Assembly: GCF_003012745.1 (NCBI RefSeq)
Contig: NZ_PXYK01000028.1
Location: 1 to 64,000, forward strand
DNA length: 64,000 bases
Reading direction: 5' to 3'
DNA from: Kumtagia ephedrae
GTDB lineage: Bacteria; Pseudomonadota; Alphaproteobacteria; Rhizobiales; Rhizobiaceae
The notes under the pieces were generated by a model that worked only from the letters and a program-made list of their open reading frames with translations, was not told the DNA's origin and did not search any database. Shown piece by piece: positions 10,409 to 19,691 of this stretch; the first letter of the stretch is position 1, and the number at the start of each line of letters is the position of its first letter. The translations under genes and the position numbers were made by a program.

Positions 10409-11227
10409 ATGACCGACACGGCGCCCCGCAGGTACAGAACGCTTTTCATCTCCGACCTGCATCTCGGCTCGAAGGCGGCCAAGGCCGATTTCCTCATCGA
10501 CTTCCTGCGCCATCACGAGGCGGACACCATCTACCTGGTCGGCGACATCGTCGACGGCTGGCGGCTGCGCCGCTCCTGGCACTGGCCGCAGGCGCACAAC
10601 GACGTGGTGCAGAAGCTGCTGCGCCAGGCCCGCAAGGGCGCCAGCATCTTCTACATCGCCGGCAACCACGACGAGTTCCTGCGGCAGTTCCAGGGCACGC
10701 ATTTCGGCGGCATCGTCGTCAGCGACCGGGCGATCCACGAGACCGCCGACGGCAAGCGTTTCCTCGTCATCCACGGCGACCAGTTCGACACCATCGTCCA
10801 CAACGTCCGCTGGCTCGCCTATCTCGGCGACCGCGCCTACGACCTGGCGATCACCGTCAACCGTGTCGTCTTCCGCATCCGGCGGGCGCTCGGCCTGCCC
10901 TACTGGTCGTTCTCGTCCTGGGCCAAGGTGAAGGTGAAGAAGGCCGTGAACTTCATCGGCGCCTTCCAGCAGGTGCTGAGCGAGGAGGCGCGGCGCTCGG
11001 AGGTCGACGGCGTCATCTGCGGCCACATCCACCACGCCGTGATCGAGCGCTTCGACGACATCACCTATGTCAACACCGGCGACTGGGTGGAAAGCTGCAC
11101 CGCGGTGGTCGAGCATTTCGACGGGGCGCTGGAAATCCTGCACTGGCCGCATGTGGCGGTCGCCGCGTCGAAGGGGCGCGGCTTCGAGCCGCGGGTGATC
11201 GAGGGCACGGCGGCGGAAGCCGCCTGA
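10409..11227 (+). CDS. Metallophosphoesterase, UDP-2,3-diacylglucosamine diphosphatase-like
   Basis: A 272-residue calcineurin-like phosphoesterase. The metal-binding series is complete: DLHLG (D16, H18), GDIVDGW, GNHDE, HGDQFD and GHIHHA. The order and length match the LpxH-related group, which cleaves UDP-2,3-diacylglucosamine in lipid A synthesis. Alphaproteobacteria generally use LpxI for that step, so this member may act on another nucleotide-lipid substrate. The ATG at 10409 has AGGAG about ten bases upstream; an in-frame ATG at 10376 has none. A 142-base gap separates it from the transporter gene downstream. Confidence 0.85.
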   Translation: MTDTAPRRYRTLFISDLHLGSKAAKADFLIDFLRHHEADTIYLVGDIVDGWRLRRSWHWPQAHNDVVQKLLRQARKGASIFYIAGNHDEFLRQFQGTHFGGIVVSDRAIHETADGKRFLVIHGDQFDTIVHNVRWLAYLGDRAYDLAITVNRVVFRIRRALGLPYWSFSSWAKVKVKKAVNFIGAFQQVLSEEARRSEVDGVICGHIHHAVIERFDDITYVNTGDWVESCTAVVEHFDGALEILHWPHVAVAASKGRGFEPRVIEGTAAEAA

Positions 11228-11369
11228 CGCGCCTGCGTGGCGTTTCGGCCACAGCGGCGGAGCTTCGGGCGAGGCCGGACGCCGGCCGTTGGGCGACTCA
11301 TTGCCGGCATGATATGGGCCGACGAGCAGCACCGGGCCGCATCGCCCGAACAGCCGGCCGGACCGCTTC

Positions 11370-12566
11370 ATGTCTCTGCCCCCGCTCTCGCCGGAACAAC
11401 TCGTCAAGCCGCGCCATTTCGAACTCCGGATGTCGCTGCTGTTCGCCGCGATCTTCGTGCCGCAGGGCATCCATCTGCCCTACTTCCCGCTCTGGCTGGA
11501 GGCGAAAGGCTTCGGCGCCGGCGAGATCGCGCTCATGCTGTCGGCGCCGATGTTCCTGCGCGTCGTCACCACCCCGTTCATCACGGCGATGGCCGACGAG
11601 GCGAAGGACCGGGCCAATGTGCTGATCCTGCTGATCGCGGCAGCGCTCGCCGTCTCGCTCGGCTTCTTCCTGCAGCCCACCTATCTGGTGGTCCTCACCG
11701 CGTCGCTGGCGCTGGCGGTCGCCTGGACGCCGCATTCGCCGCTGTCGGATTCGCTGGCGCTTTCCGGCGTGCGGCGCTTCGGCTCGGTCTATCCTGGCAT
11801 GCGCATCTGGGGCTCCATCGCCTTCCTCGCCGCCAATCTGGGCGGCGGTTTCTTCCTGTCCGTGGCCGGCGTGCAGGCCGTTCCGCTCATCATCACCGGC
11901 AGCCTGTGCCTGACGCTGGCGGTGTCCTTGCTGGCGCCGCGGCTCGGCCGGCCGCGGCGGGCTTCGCCCCTGTCTGCGGTCGACATCCAGGAGGGCGGGC
12001 CGCGGCTGCTCAACCGCTATTTCGTGCTGTTCGTCGCCGGCGCCGGCCTGATCACCGGCAGCCACGGCTTTCTGTACGGCTTCGTGTCCATCTACTGGAC
12101 GTCGATCGGCATCGCCGACACGGTGATCGGCATGTTGTGGGCCTGGTCGGTCGCCGCCGAGATCGTCATGTTCATGCTGTTCACCCGGCTGTTCTCGCAC
12201 CGCTCGGCGACCACCGTGCTCGGCCTCGCCGGGGCAGGGGCGGTGCTGCGCTGGATCGCCTTTCCGCTGGTCTGGCCGTCCGGCGCCGGCGTCGCCGGCT
12301 TCTTCGCGGTGCAGACGTTGCATGCCTTGTCGACCGCGCTCATCCTGATCGGCGTGCAGAAGCTGATCGTCGAGACGGTCCCGGAGGAACGCACCGGGGC
12401 GGCGCAAGGCATCGCCTTCTTCGCCAACGGCTTCTCGATGGCCGCCGTCACGCTGCTGTCGGGTCCGCTCTATGCGGCTTTCGGCGTCGGCGGCTTCTTT
12501 CCGATGGCAGCCGTCGCGGCCGCCGGAATGGGCCTGATCGCGCTGGCGCGCCGCTCAGCCCCATAG
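11370..12566 (+). CDS. MFS transporter, HcaT/MFS_1-like family
   Basis: A 398-residue polytopic inner-membrane protein with about 12 hydrophobic segments. The N-terminal FVPQGIHLPYFPLWLEAKGF is the typical opening of the MFS_1-like group, to which the phenylpropionate permease HcaT and nucleoside:proton symporters belong. The substrate is unknown. Its last 12 bases overlap the last 12 bases of the racemase gene on the other strand, so the two genes end tail to tail. Confidence 0.85.
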   Translation: MSLPPLSPEQLVKPRHFELRMSLLFAAIFVPQGIHLPYFPLWLEAKGFGAGEIALMLSAPMFLRVVTTPFITAMADEAKDRANVLILLIAAALAVSLGFFLQPTYLVVLTASLALAVAWTPHSPLSDSLALSGVRRFGSVYPGMRIWGSIAFLAANLGGGFFLSVAGVQAVPLIITGSLCLTLAVSLLAPRLGRPRRASPLSAVDIQEGGPRLLNRYFVLFVAGAGLITGSHGFLYGFVSIYWTSIGIADTVIGMLWAWSVAAEIVMFMLFTRLFSHRSATTVLGLAGAGAVLRWIAFPLVWPSGAGVAGFFAVQTLHALSTALILIGVQKLIVETVPEERTGAAQGIAFFANGFSMAAVTLLSGPLYAAFGVGGFFPMAAVAAAGMGLIALARRSAP

Positions 12567-13538
12567 GGCCGGCGTGGGCGGGAAGACCAGCGACCCGGCA
12601 TAGGCGAGCGCCGGCTGGCGGTCTCTTGCCAGAAGAAGGGGCCCGTCGAGGTCGACGAAATCGGCGTCCTGCGCCAGGAGCACGGCCGGCGCCATGCCGA
12701 GCGAGGTGCCGACCATGCACCCCACCATGATGCGGAAGCCGAGCGCCCGCGCCCGGTCGCGCAGTGCCAGGGCGGCGGTGAGCCCGCCCGCCTTGTCGAG
12801 CTTGATATTGACGGCGTCGTAGAGGCCGGCCAGCCGCTCGAGGTCTTCCGCGACATGGACGCTCTCGTCGGCGCAGACCGGCACCGGCCGCGCCATGCCG
12901 CGCAGCGCCTCGTCCCTGTCGGCCGGCAGGGGCTGCTCGACCAGCGCCACGCCGAGTTCCGCCGCAAGCGCGAGGTTTTCCGCAAGGTTGCCTTCGTTCC
13001 AGCCTTCGTTGGCGTCGAGGATGATGCGGCTTTTCGGCGCCGCCTCGACGACCGCGCGGATGCGCTCGGCATCGCCACGGCCGCCGATCTTGACCTTGAG
13101 CAGCGGCCGCGCCGCGTTGGCGCGCGCCTGCGCGGCCATCCGCTCCGGCGTGTCGAGCGAGAGCGTGTAGGCGGTGGTGATCGGGTGCGGCGCCGACACG
13201 CCGACCGCGTCGGCCGCCGGGCGGCCGGAAGCCTTGGCTTCCAGATCCCACAGCGCGCAGTCGAGCCCGTTGCGCGCCGCGCCGGCCGGCATGGCGGCGG
13301 CGAGCCCCTTCCGGTCGATGCCGTTCTCGATGGCAGAACGGCCGGTCTCGATCGCCGAAAGCACGCTGTCGATCGTTTCGCCGTAGCGGCGATAGGGGAC
13401 GCATTCGCCGCGGCCGGCCACGTCGCCTTCGCGGATCGTGCAGCAGATCACTTCGGCTTCCGTCTTGGAGCCGCGTGAGATGGTGAAGGTGCCGGCGATC
13501 GGGAAACGTTCGACCTCGACCGAAAGGACACGCGCCAT
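12555..13538 (-). CDS. Enolase-superfamily dipeptide epimerase / N-acyl amino acid racemase (DgcA-like)
   Basis: A 327-residue member of the mandelate racemase/muconate lactonising group. Catalytic features are KVK (K148 and K150), the metal ligands D175 (LDANEGW), E201 (VEQPLP) and D224 (CADESVH), and the second-side lysine in NIKLDKAGGL (K246/K249). This matches L-Ala-D/L-Glu epimerases and the N-acetyl-D-glutamate racemase DgcA, common in rhizobia. It would act on murein-derived or D-amino acids in the cytoplasm. The start at 13538 has GGAGGAG upstream. No DgcN partner is visible next to it, so the specificity stays open. Confidence 0.85.
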   Translation of the reverse strand: MARVLSVEVERFPIAGTFTISRGSKTEAEVICCTIREGDVAGRGECVPYRRYGETIDSVLSAIETGRSAIENGIDRKGLAAAMPAGAARNGLDCALWDLEAKASGRPAADAVGVSAPHPITTAYTLSLDTPERMAAQARANAARPLLKVKIGGRGDAERIRAVVEAAPKSRIILDANEGWNEGNLAENLALAAELGVALVEQPLPADRDEALRGMARPVPVCADESVHVAEDLERLAGLYDAVNIKLDKAGGLTAALALRDRARALGFRIMVGCMVGTSLGMAPAVLLAQDADFVDLDGPLLLARDRQPALAYAGSLVFPPTPALWG

Positions 13539-13618
13539 GATTTTCTCCTCCGGATGTGATCGCGCGCGATGCCGCATAAAGTGACAGGCCGTGATTCCGC
13601 AGCTAAGACTTGGGTCTT

Positions 13619-14794
13619 ATGTTGAACAACCGTTCCAGCGAGGCAAGCCTGTCGGGGACCGTCAACCGGCCGTCCGTCGAGGAGGTCGAGGAGGACGGCC
13701 GTCTGGTCTTGCGGCTCGCCGGCCGCTGGACAACGCGCAACGTCGCCGGGGTGGATGACGCCATGAACCGGCTGGGCAGCCGGATGGGCGGCCGGCCGCT
13801 GGTGCTCGACCTGTCCGGCATAGAGCGCATGGACACCGCCGGCGCCTGGCTGATCGACCGGCTGTGCGAGCGGGCGAAGGCCGGCGGCGGCGAGGTGGCG
13901 GTCGAAGGACAGAGCCCCTCCATGGACGTCCTGCTCAACGCCATCGACGCCGCGCGGGCGCTGGAGCGGCCGGAGAAGGCGGCCCGGCCCAACGTCGTGC
14001 TGCGATTGCTCGAGGGGATCGGCCGCTCCGTCTACGGCGCCCGCGACGACTTCCTCGCCGCCATGAACATTCTGGGCGCCACCATCCGCGGCGGCCAGAT
14101 GAAGTCGGGCCGCGGCCACGGCATCAATTTCACCGCGATCTTCCACCAGATCGACCGGATGGGCGTGGGCGCTATTCCCGTGATCCTGCTGATGTCGACC
14201 ATCGTCGGCGCCATCGTCGCGCAGCAGGGCGCCTTCCAGCTGCGCTATTTCGGCGCCGACATCTTCGTTGTCGACCTCGTCGGCATCCTCGTGCTGCGCG
14301 AACTCGGCGTGCTGATGACGGCGATCATGATCGCCGGCCGCTCCGGCAGCGCCATCACCGCCGAGATCGGTTCCATGAAGATGCGGGAGGAGGTCGACGC
14401 GCTGACCGTCATCGGCCTCAATCCGGTCGGCGTGCTGGTGTTTCCGCGCCTCGTGGCGCTGGTGATCGCGCTGCCCTGCCTCACCGTGCTCGCCAATTTC
14501 GCTGCGATCGGCGGCGCCATCGGCATCACCTGGACCTATTCGGACATCACGCCCACCGCCTTCATCGACCGGCTGCGCTCGGCGATCGACGTCGGCACCA
14601 TCTTCGTCGGCCTGATCAAGGCACCGTTCATGGCCATGATCATCGGCATCATCGCCTCGGTCGAGGGCATGAAGGTCGGCGGCAGCGCCGAATCGCTGGG
14701 CCTGCACGTCACCGCCTCGGTGGTGAAGTCGATCTTCGTCGTCGTCATCCTCGACGGCATGTTCGCCATCTTCTTCGCGCAGATCAATTTCTGA
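13619..14794 (+). CDS. mlaE: Mla-type ABC transporter permease with N-terminal STAS domain
   Basis: A 391-residue inner-membrane protein. Residues 1-115 are a STAS-like domain (LVLDLSGIERMDTAGAWL), fused to an MlaE permease of five or six helices with the signatures IVGAIVAQQGAFQLRYFGA and GRSGSAITAEIGSMKMREEVDAL. In E. coli the STAS protein is separate (MlaB); the fusion is common in alphaproteobacteria. With the next genes it moves phospholipid between the membranes and maintains outer-membrane asymmetry. The ATG at 13619 is preferred; a TTG nine bases earlier is possible. It shares a short divergent promoter region (13539-13618) with the racemase. Confidence 0.93.
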   Translation: MLNNRSSEASLSGTVNRPSVEEVEEDGRLVLRLAGRWTTRNVAGVDDAMNRLGSRMGGRPLVLDLSGIERMDTAGAWLIDRLCERAKAGGGEVAVEGQSPSMDVLLNAIDAARALERPEKAARPNVVLRLLEGIGRSVYGARDDFLAAMNILGATIRGGQMKSGRGHGINFTAIFHQIDRMGVGAIPVILLMSTIVGAIVAQQGAFQLRYFGADIFVVDLVGILVLRELGVLMTAIMIAGRSGSAITAEIGSMKMREEVDALTVIGLNPVGVLVFPRLVALVIALPCLTVLANFAAIGGAIGITWTYSDITPTAFIDRLRSAIDVGTIFVGLIKAPFMAMIIGIIASVEGMKVGGSAESLGLHVTASVVKSIFVVVILDGMFAIFFAQINF

Positions 14795-15615
14795 TGCGTG
14801 GCGCGGCGAGGTCGGATGCGACGACAAACGGAGCGGCGGTCGCGGACGACCAGCCGATCCTGTCGGTGCGCGGCGTCACCGTCGGCTTCGGCGACAAGAT
14901 CGTGCTCGACAATCTCGATCTCGACATCCGGCGCGGCGAGATACTCGGCTTTGTCGGCGCATCCGGCGCCGGCAAGTCGGTGCTGCTGCGCACGGTTCTC
15001 GGCCTCAACAAGAAGCGCGCCGGCACCATCCGGCTGTTCGGTCTCGACGTCGACGAGGCGAGCGAGGAGGAGCGGCTGCGGATGGACATGCGCATGGGCG
15101 TGCTGTTTCAGCATGGCGCGCTGTTCTCCTCGCTGACGGTGCTGGAGAACATCCAGGTGCCGATGCGCGAATACCTCGACATGCCGCGCTCGCTGATGGA
15201 CGAACTCGCCTACCTCAAGCTCGAGCTGGTCGGCCTGCCGGCCGACGCGGCGCCGAAATTCCCCTCGGAGCTGTCGGGCGGCATGATCAAGCGCGCCGCG
15301 CTCGCCCGGGCGCTGGCGCTCGATCCCGACCTGGTCTTTCTCGACGAGCCGACCTCGGGCCTCGATCCGATCGGCGCCGCGGAGTTCGACGAGCTGGTCG
15401 CCAAGCTGCGCGACACGATGGGGCTGACCGTCTACATGGTGACGCACGACCTCGACAGCCTGTTCTCGGTGTGCGACCGCGTCGCCGTGCTCGGCAAGAA
15501 GAAAGTGCTGGTGGAGGGCACGATCAAAGACATGCTGGCCAGCGAGGAGCCGTGGGTAAAATCCTATTTTCGCGGAAAACGTGCGCGCCAGCTTGATCTT
15601 GCGGGCCGGACATAG
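14794..15615 (+). CDS. mlaF: Mla-type ABC transporter ATP-binding protein
   Basis: A 273-residue ATPase with Walker A GASGAGKS, signature LSGGMIKRAALARAL, Walker B LVFLDEPTSGLDP and the switch His in MVTHDLDS. The start codon overlaps the mlaE stop (TGATG), so translation is coupled. It powers lipid movement by the MlaE/MlaD complex at the inner membrane. The LSGGM signature instead of LSGGQ is typical of this group. Confidence 0.93.
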   Translation: MRGAARSDATTNGAAVADDQPILSVRGVTVGFGDKIVLDNLDLDIRRGEILGFVGASGAGKSVLLRTVLGLNKKRAGTIRLFGLDVDEASEEERLRMDMRMGVLFQHGALFSSLTVLENIQVPMREYLDMPRSLMDELAYLKLELVGLPADAAPKFPSELSGGMIKRAALARALALDPDLVFLDEPTSGLDPIGAAEFDELVAKLRDTMGLTVYMVTHDLDSLFSVCDRVAVLGKKKVLVEGTIKDMLASEEPWVKSYFRGKRARQLDLAGRT

Positions 15616-15630
15616 AATTACGGTTGCGGG

Positions 15631-17004
15631 ATGGAAACCAGAGCCAATTACGTCGTCGTCGGTATCTTCACGCTGGTCGCCATTGTTGCCGCCTTCGCCT
15701 TCATCTACTGGACGGCGGCGATCGGCGACCGCGGCGAGACGACGCTGCTGCGCGTGCGCATCCCGGGCTCGGCCTCGGGCCTGGGGCGCGGCAGCGCCGT
15801 GCTGTTCAACGGCGTCAAGGTAGGCGACGTGCAGCGCGTCTACATCGACGTGACCAATCCCACCGTCGCCATCGCCGACACCCAGATCGACCGCTTGACG
15901 CCGATCACCCGCTCGACTTCCGCGGTCATCGGCATCGCCGGCCTGACCGGCCAGGCCAATATCGAGATCAAGGGCTCGGAGGTGCAGGAGCCCAACCTGC
16001 TCGACGAGGCGGAGGCGAACGGGACCGTCGCCGAAATCAACGCCGACCCCTCGGCGGTGACCAACCTCCTGCAGAAGGCGCAGGACATCTTTACCCGCGC
16101 CGACACGGTGCTGACCCAGCTCGAGGGATTTACAACGGATGTGCGCGGTCCGCTCACCGACACGGTGCGCAATGTGCAGACCTTTTCGGGCGCGCTGGCG
16201 CGCAATGCCGATGGCGTCGACAAGTTCCTGGAAGCCGCCTCCAAGCTGTCCGAGGAGCTGGCCGGCCTGTCCGGCAAGCTCGACGGCTCGCTGAAGGCCG
16301 CCGAGGACATATTGAAGGCGGTCGACCCCAGGAAGGTCGAGGCCGTGGTCGGCAACGCCGAGAAATTCTCGCGCGACCTGGCGCAGACCAGCGGCCAGTT
16401 CAACGACACGGTGCGCGAGGTGCGCGAGACGGTGGCCTCCATCAAGGAGTTTTCGGACCGTACGCAGCAGACCATCGCCAAGGTCGACGGCATTCTCGAC
16501 GGCGTCGACCCCGCCAAGGTGCGCACGGCCCTGTCCAACATCGAGCAGGCCAGCCGCAGCGCCAATGCGGCGGCGGCCGACGTCGCCAAGGTCACCTCGA
16601 AATTCGGCAACAAGGCCGAGGACATCGACCAGATGATCAGCGACGCCACCGAGCTGATGCGCCGCCTCAACCAGGCTTCCGTGCGGGTCGACGGCGTGCT
16701 CGCCAAGGTCGACAACCTGCTCGGCTCGGACGATGCGAAGGGCCTGGTCGCCAACGCCAACGAGACGCTGAAGGGTTTTCGACAGGTCGCCGACACGCTC
16801 AACGCACGGCTCGGCACCATCACCGACGGGCTGGCGCGCTTCTCCGGATCGGGACTGCGCGACGCCGAGGCGCTCATCCGCGACGCCCGCCGCTCCATCA
16901 CCCGCATCGAGCGGGCGATCACCGACCTCGAACGCAATCCGCAGCGCATCATTACCGGTGGAGACGGTACCGTGCGCCAGTATGACGGGCGGGCGCGGCG
17001 TTGA
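15631..17004 (+). CDS. mlaD: MlaD-family MCE-domain protein
   Basis: A 457-residue protein anchored by an N-terminal helix (residues 7-27). The MCE domain follows (about 38-115, RIPGSASGLGRGSAVLFNGVK). A long helical, coiled-coil-like stretch over about 150-430 has repeated KVD/ILDGVDP blocks, consistent with hexamer or tube formation across the periplasm. It carries lipids between the MlaE/F complex and the outer membrane. It is longer than the E. coli MlaD (183 residues) but usual for the alphaproteobacterial form. It starts 15 bases after mlaF. Confidence 0.92.
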   Translation: METRANYVVVGIFTLVAIVAAFAFIYWTAAIGDRGETTLLRVRIPGSASGLGRGSAVLFNGVKVGDVQRVYIDVTNPTVAIADTQIDRLTPITRSTSAVIGIAGLTGQANIEIKGSEVQEPNLLDEAEANGTVAEINADPSAVTNLLQKAQDIFTRADTVLTQLEGFTTDVRGPLTDTVRNVQTFSGALARNADGVDKFLEAASKLSEELAGLSGKLDGSLKAAEDILKAVDPRKVEAVVGNAEKFSRDLAQTSGQFNDTVREVRETVASIKEFSDRTQQTIAKVDGILDGVDPAKVRTALSNIEQASRSANAAAADVAKVTSKFGNKAEDIDQMISDATELMRRLNQASVRVDGVLAKVDNLLGSDDAKGLVANANETLKGFRQVADTLNARLGTITDGLARFSGSGLRDAEALIRDARRSITRIERAITDLERNPQRIITGGDGTVRQYDGRARR

Positions 17005-17103
17005 CAGCGATTGCAGCGCGCCGCAAGAAGGAATCAGCAGGGGCGGGGGGACATCGCCCGCTGGCGCGTCCGGGTTCTCAAGCGAGCGGGTAGCCTTCTC
17101 CAC

Positions 17104-17697
17104 ATGCGTGTCAAACAGCCGTCCGCTATCCTGCTGCTCGCCTTCGCCCTCGCCGGCTGCGCCGCCTTGGGCGGCGGGCCAGCGCCGCTCGACACCTACG
17201 ATCTGAGCACGCCCGACGCCCCGGCGGCGACGCACCGCCGCAACGCCCAGCTGCTGATCGCCGAGCCGGGCGCGCTGAAGGCCTTCGACGGCGAGAACGT
17301 GGTCATCCGCACGGGACCGGGCGCCATCCAGTTCCTCAAGGGAGCGCAATGGTCGGACCGGCTGCCGCTGGTCGTGCAGGCCAAGCTGGCGCAGGCATTC
17401 CAGGGCTCCGGCGGCTTCACCGGCGTCGGCACGCCGGGCGAGGGGCTCGCCATCGACTATCAGCTCGTCGCCGAGATTCGCACCTTCCAGGTCAGGGTCG
17501 ACGGCGCCCGCCGCGCCGAGGTCGAGATCTTCGTGCGCATCCTCAACGACCGCAACGGCGTGGTGCGCGCCTCGCGCGTCTTCAGCGCCGCAGCGCCGCT
17601 TTCGGGCAGCGGCAACGACGCCTATGTGCGGGCGCTCGACGCCGCCTTCGGCGAGGCCGGCGCCGAGATCGTGAGTTGGACGCAGTCGCAGGTCTAG
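17104..17697 (+). CDS. ABC-type transport auxiliary lipoprotein (PqiC/MlaA-partner type)
   Basis: A 197-residue lipoprotein: signal peptide MRVKQPSAILLLAFALAGC with lipobox LAGC, then the fold of the ABC-transport auxiliary family (PLDTYDLSTP opening, ...LIAEPGALKAFDGENVVIR). The family usually follows MCE-protein genes, as here, and is thought to complete the lipid pathway at the outer membrane. The start is set at 17104 because the lipoprotein signal begins there; the open frame extends to 17011 without sense. It ends the four-gene operon. Confidence 0.88.
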   Translation: MRVKQPSAILLLAFALAGCAALGGGPAPLDTYDLSTPDAPAATHRRNAQLLIAEPGALKAFDGENVVIRTGPGAIQFLKGAQWSDRLPLVVQAKLAQAFQGSGGFTGVGTPGEGLAIDYQLVAEIRTFQVRVDGARRAEVEIFVRILNDRNGVVRASRVFSAAAPLSGSGNDAYVRALDAAFGEAGAEIVSWTQSQV

Positions 17698-17872
17698 CGC
17701 GGCTCGCGTGCCGGTTGGCGGCGGCCAAACTGCGCTGCGGCCGTGGTTGACGCGGCACCGGCTAGCGCACTAGAGGAATGACGCGAACCCGTCCGTGGCG
17801 GCTCCGGAGCCGATTCGACGCCGCGGCGGGCTGGCGGTTCGAAGCGCCCATGGGTCGATCCATGGTCACGCG

Positions 17873-17911
17873 GGAGGGATGGCCGAGCGGTTTAAGGCAC
17901 CGGTCTTGAAA
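17873..17911 (+). pseudogene. 5' half of a tRNA-Ser(TGA) gene, broken in the anticodon loop
   Basis: These 39 bases form the acceptor 5' strand (GGAGGGA), D-arm and 5' anticodon stem of a serine tRNA, including TGA at 17907-17909. The sequence then departs exactly after the anticodon loop, with no matching 3' half in the window. It differs from the intact tRNA-Ser at 18038 in its acceptor stem and D-arm, so it is not a copy of that gene. A break at this point is what an integrase acting in an anticodon loop would leave. Confidence 0.7.
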
Positions 17912-18037
17912 GCTGCTGGAGGTGGCGGCCGTGGCCGAATGAATAGGGAGTATTTGCAGGGGGTTAGCGTTAGGTCAGCTTCGGTGGCAAAGCCGCCCAT
18001 AAGCCAGTCGTAAGCAGCTAAACCCCTGAATCGGTAT

Positions 18038-18127
18038 GGAAGCGTGGCCGAGTGGTTGAAGGCACTGGTCTTGAAAACCAGCAACGGGGCAACCCGTTCG
18101 TGGGTTCGAATCCCACCGCTTCCGCCA
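18038..18127 (+). tRNA. tRNA-Ser(TGA)
   Basis: A 90-base class II tRNA with a long variable arm. The acceptor GGAAGCG pairs with CGCTTCC, the discriminator is G and CCA is encoded. The anticodon stem CTGGT/ACCAG encloses the loop CTTGAAA, with anticodon TGA at 18072-18074. It reads UCN serine codons. It lies 126 bases after the broken tRNA-Ser half and directly before the HEPN-type gene cluster. Confidence 0.95.
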
Positions 18128-18140
18128 CTTGGGGCGGGTG

Positions 18141-19022
18141 ATGACCGAAGCACGACCGACATCGTATGCGGGCTTGTCGCACGTCACCTATGACGGCGAG
18201 CCGTTCGACCTCGGCCACGGCATTACCCTCAGATCGACCTATGCCCATCTCTTCGCCGCGAACATGATGGCGTTCGCGAGAGCGACCGAGGGGAAGCATC
18301 ACCCGGCACCTTGGCGGGCAGCGCGTGGCGGGTTCGGCTACGATATTGAAGCCGAGCTAGCGACAGGTGAGAAGCTGCCGGGAGGCCTCAGTGCTGACGA
18401 TGGCGTGTGGTTGATCGCCGCGCTCCTGAGGTTGGCGGAATACGCCTATCTCATGGTCCCGGTCATTTCGGATGTGTCGTTCGACGCTGCGCCAACGTCG
18501 AAGCAGGAGCCGGTTCTTCGGCCCTTCGAGATCGAGCCTCGCATACTCCATGCGGGCGGCGATCAGGTGTCGCGCCTCAGCGCGGAGAACCTGTCATGGG
18601 TGAAATCGGTCTGGCCACGCACCGCGGAACTCATGCGGACATGCCCGCCACTCAGCATGGCGCTTCGCGCGGCGGACGCTTGCACCGTTCAGGGCCGTCC
18701 GGCCTCGGCACTGCTCACCGCGTGGGGAGCGCTCGAAGAACTGTTCGCGCCGTCGCGTGCCGAGCTTCGCTTTCGAGTGTCCGCGCACATCGCGGCGTAC
18801 CTTGAACCGGTCGGGCCGAAGCGACTCGAATTGTTCAAGACGGTCGCAGCCCTATACAACGCCCGCTCGAAGGCCGCGCACACGGCGCAGGATGCGGAGG
18901 TCGGCGCATTGCTCCAGAGCTTCATAATCCTGCGAAACGCCCTCGTTCGGATGGTAGATGAAGGGGCGGTTCCCACGCAGGCGGAGCTTGAGAAGCGCCT
19001 GTTCTGCGGTAACAGCGAATGA
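18141..19022 (+). CDS. HEPN-type protein (Apea-like HEPN domain candidate)
   Basis: A 293-residue protein of unknown exact family. The C-terminal 110 residues are helical and contain R242-S-K-A-A-H247 in the context ALYNARSKAAHTAQ. The pattern (Y)xxRSKxxH is the signature of Apea-like HEPN domains, in which Arg and His form a metal-independent RNase site. The preceding helix ALLTAWGALEELF also fits. HEPN proteins act as toxins or as effectors of anti-phage systems. The ATG at 18141 lies only 14 bases after tRNA-Ser. It overlaps the next gene by four bases, so they are co-translated. Confidence 0.65.
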   Translation: MTEARPTSYAGLSHVTYDGEPFDLGHGITLRSTYAHLFAANMMAFARATEGKHHPAPWRAARGGFGYDIEAELATGEKLPGGLSADDGVWLIAALLRLAEYAYLMVPVISDVSFDAAPTSKQEPVLRPFEIEPRILHAGGDQVSRLSAENLSWVKSVWPRTAELMRTCPPLSMALRAADACTVQGRPASALLTAWGALEELFAPSRAELRFRVSAHIAAYLEPVGPKRLELFKTVAALYNARSKAAHTAQDAEVGALLQSFIILRNALVRMVDEGAVPTQAELEKRLFCGNSE

Positions 19023-19633
19023 TTATCGACGGTGCGACGAATTGGGGCGCAGCCGGTCCCCGGCCTACTGCCAAGGGCTTCGACATCGAGGCGCGGTCGA
19101 AGTCGATCTACGAATGGGTCAGGCAGGTACGGGGCGGCGTCCTCGCTGGCGCGTTCACGGTCGAGCGACATATCAGCGGGGCCATCATCTACTTCATGCT
19201 CGGCGACCGCATCGCCCTTCCCGAGGTTCAGGACGCCTTTGACGAGGGACTGCTAGGGCCGCTCACTTTCGAGCGCCGCATCAATGTGGTCATGCTGATC
19301 GCACCGCACGTCCTCACGCCTGACGAAGTGGCATCGCTTAAGGCCGATCTGAACGAGCTACGAACCTTGCGAAACGCGATGGCGCACAAGCCGTTCTGGT
19401 TCCACCCGCAACTGAACGACAAAGGCGAGGTGCTGGACCTGCTGCCGATGATCCAGCGCGGCAAGGCTCCCCTTCCCCTGACCACGGCTTTCATGGAGCA
19501 GGTCAACAAGCTCATCGGTGGATTGATCGAGCGCACCGCCGCTCTGGCGACCGAGGTTGCGGAGCGGTCGCTTACGGCAGGCTTGCCAAAGAACGGGCGT
19601 GCCGACGAAACCGGCGCAGAGCAAGCCGATTGA
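19019..19633 (+). CDS. Helical protein with HEPN-like RNxxxH motif
   Basis: A 204-residue, mainly helical protein that starts inside the stop of the gene before (ATGA). R118-N119-A-M-A-H123 in LRTLRNAMAHKPFWF is the canonical HEPN R-N-x3-H arrangement at the end of a helix. The N-terminal half (IYEWVRQVRGGVLAGAFTVE) resembles no family I can name. Its C-terminus is low-complexity and charged. It probably forms a unit with its neighbours. An RNase or nucleotide-binding role is inferred from the motif only. Confidence 0.55.
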   Translation: MIIDGATNWGAAGPRPTAKGFDIEARSKSIYEWVRQVRGGVLAGAFTVERHISGAIIYFMLGDRIALPEVQDAFDEGLLGPLTFERRINVVMLIAPHVLTPDEVASLKADLNELRTLRNAMAHKPFWFHPQLNDKGEVLDLLPMIQRGKAPLPLTTAFMEQVNKLIGGLIERTAALATEVAERSLTAGLPKNGRADETGAEQAD

Positions 19634-19691
19634 GGGTCTGGTCCATCCAATTCACTATTTGATGGCCGCGCTGAGCCTGTAGGGAACTGTA

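Noticed and set aside
14536-17349. A very long open frame (937 codons) antisense to the mla genes
   Set aside because: It is a shadow of the GC-biased third positions of mlaE-mlaD; no family features, and the sense genes are certain.
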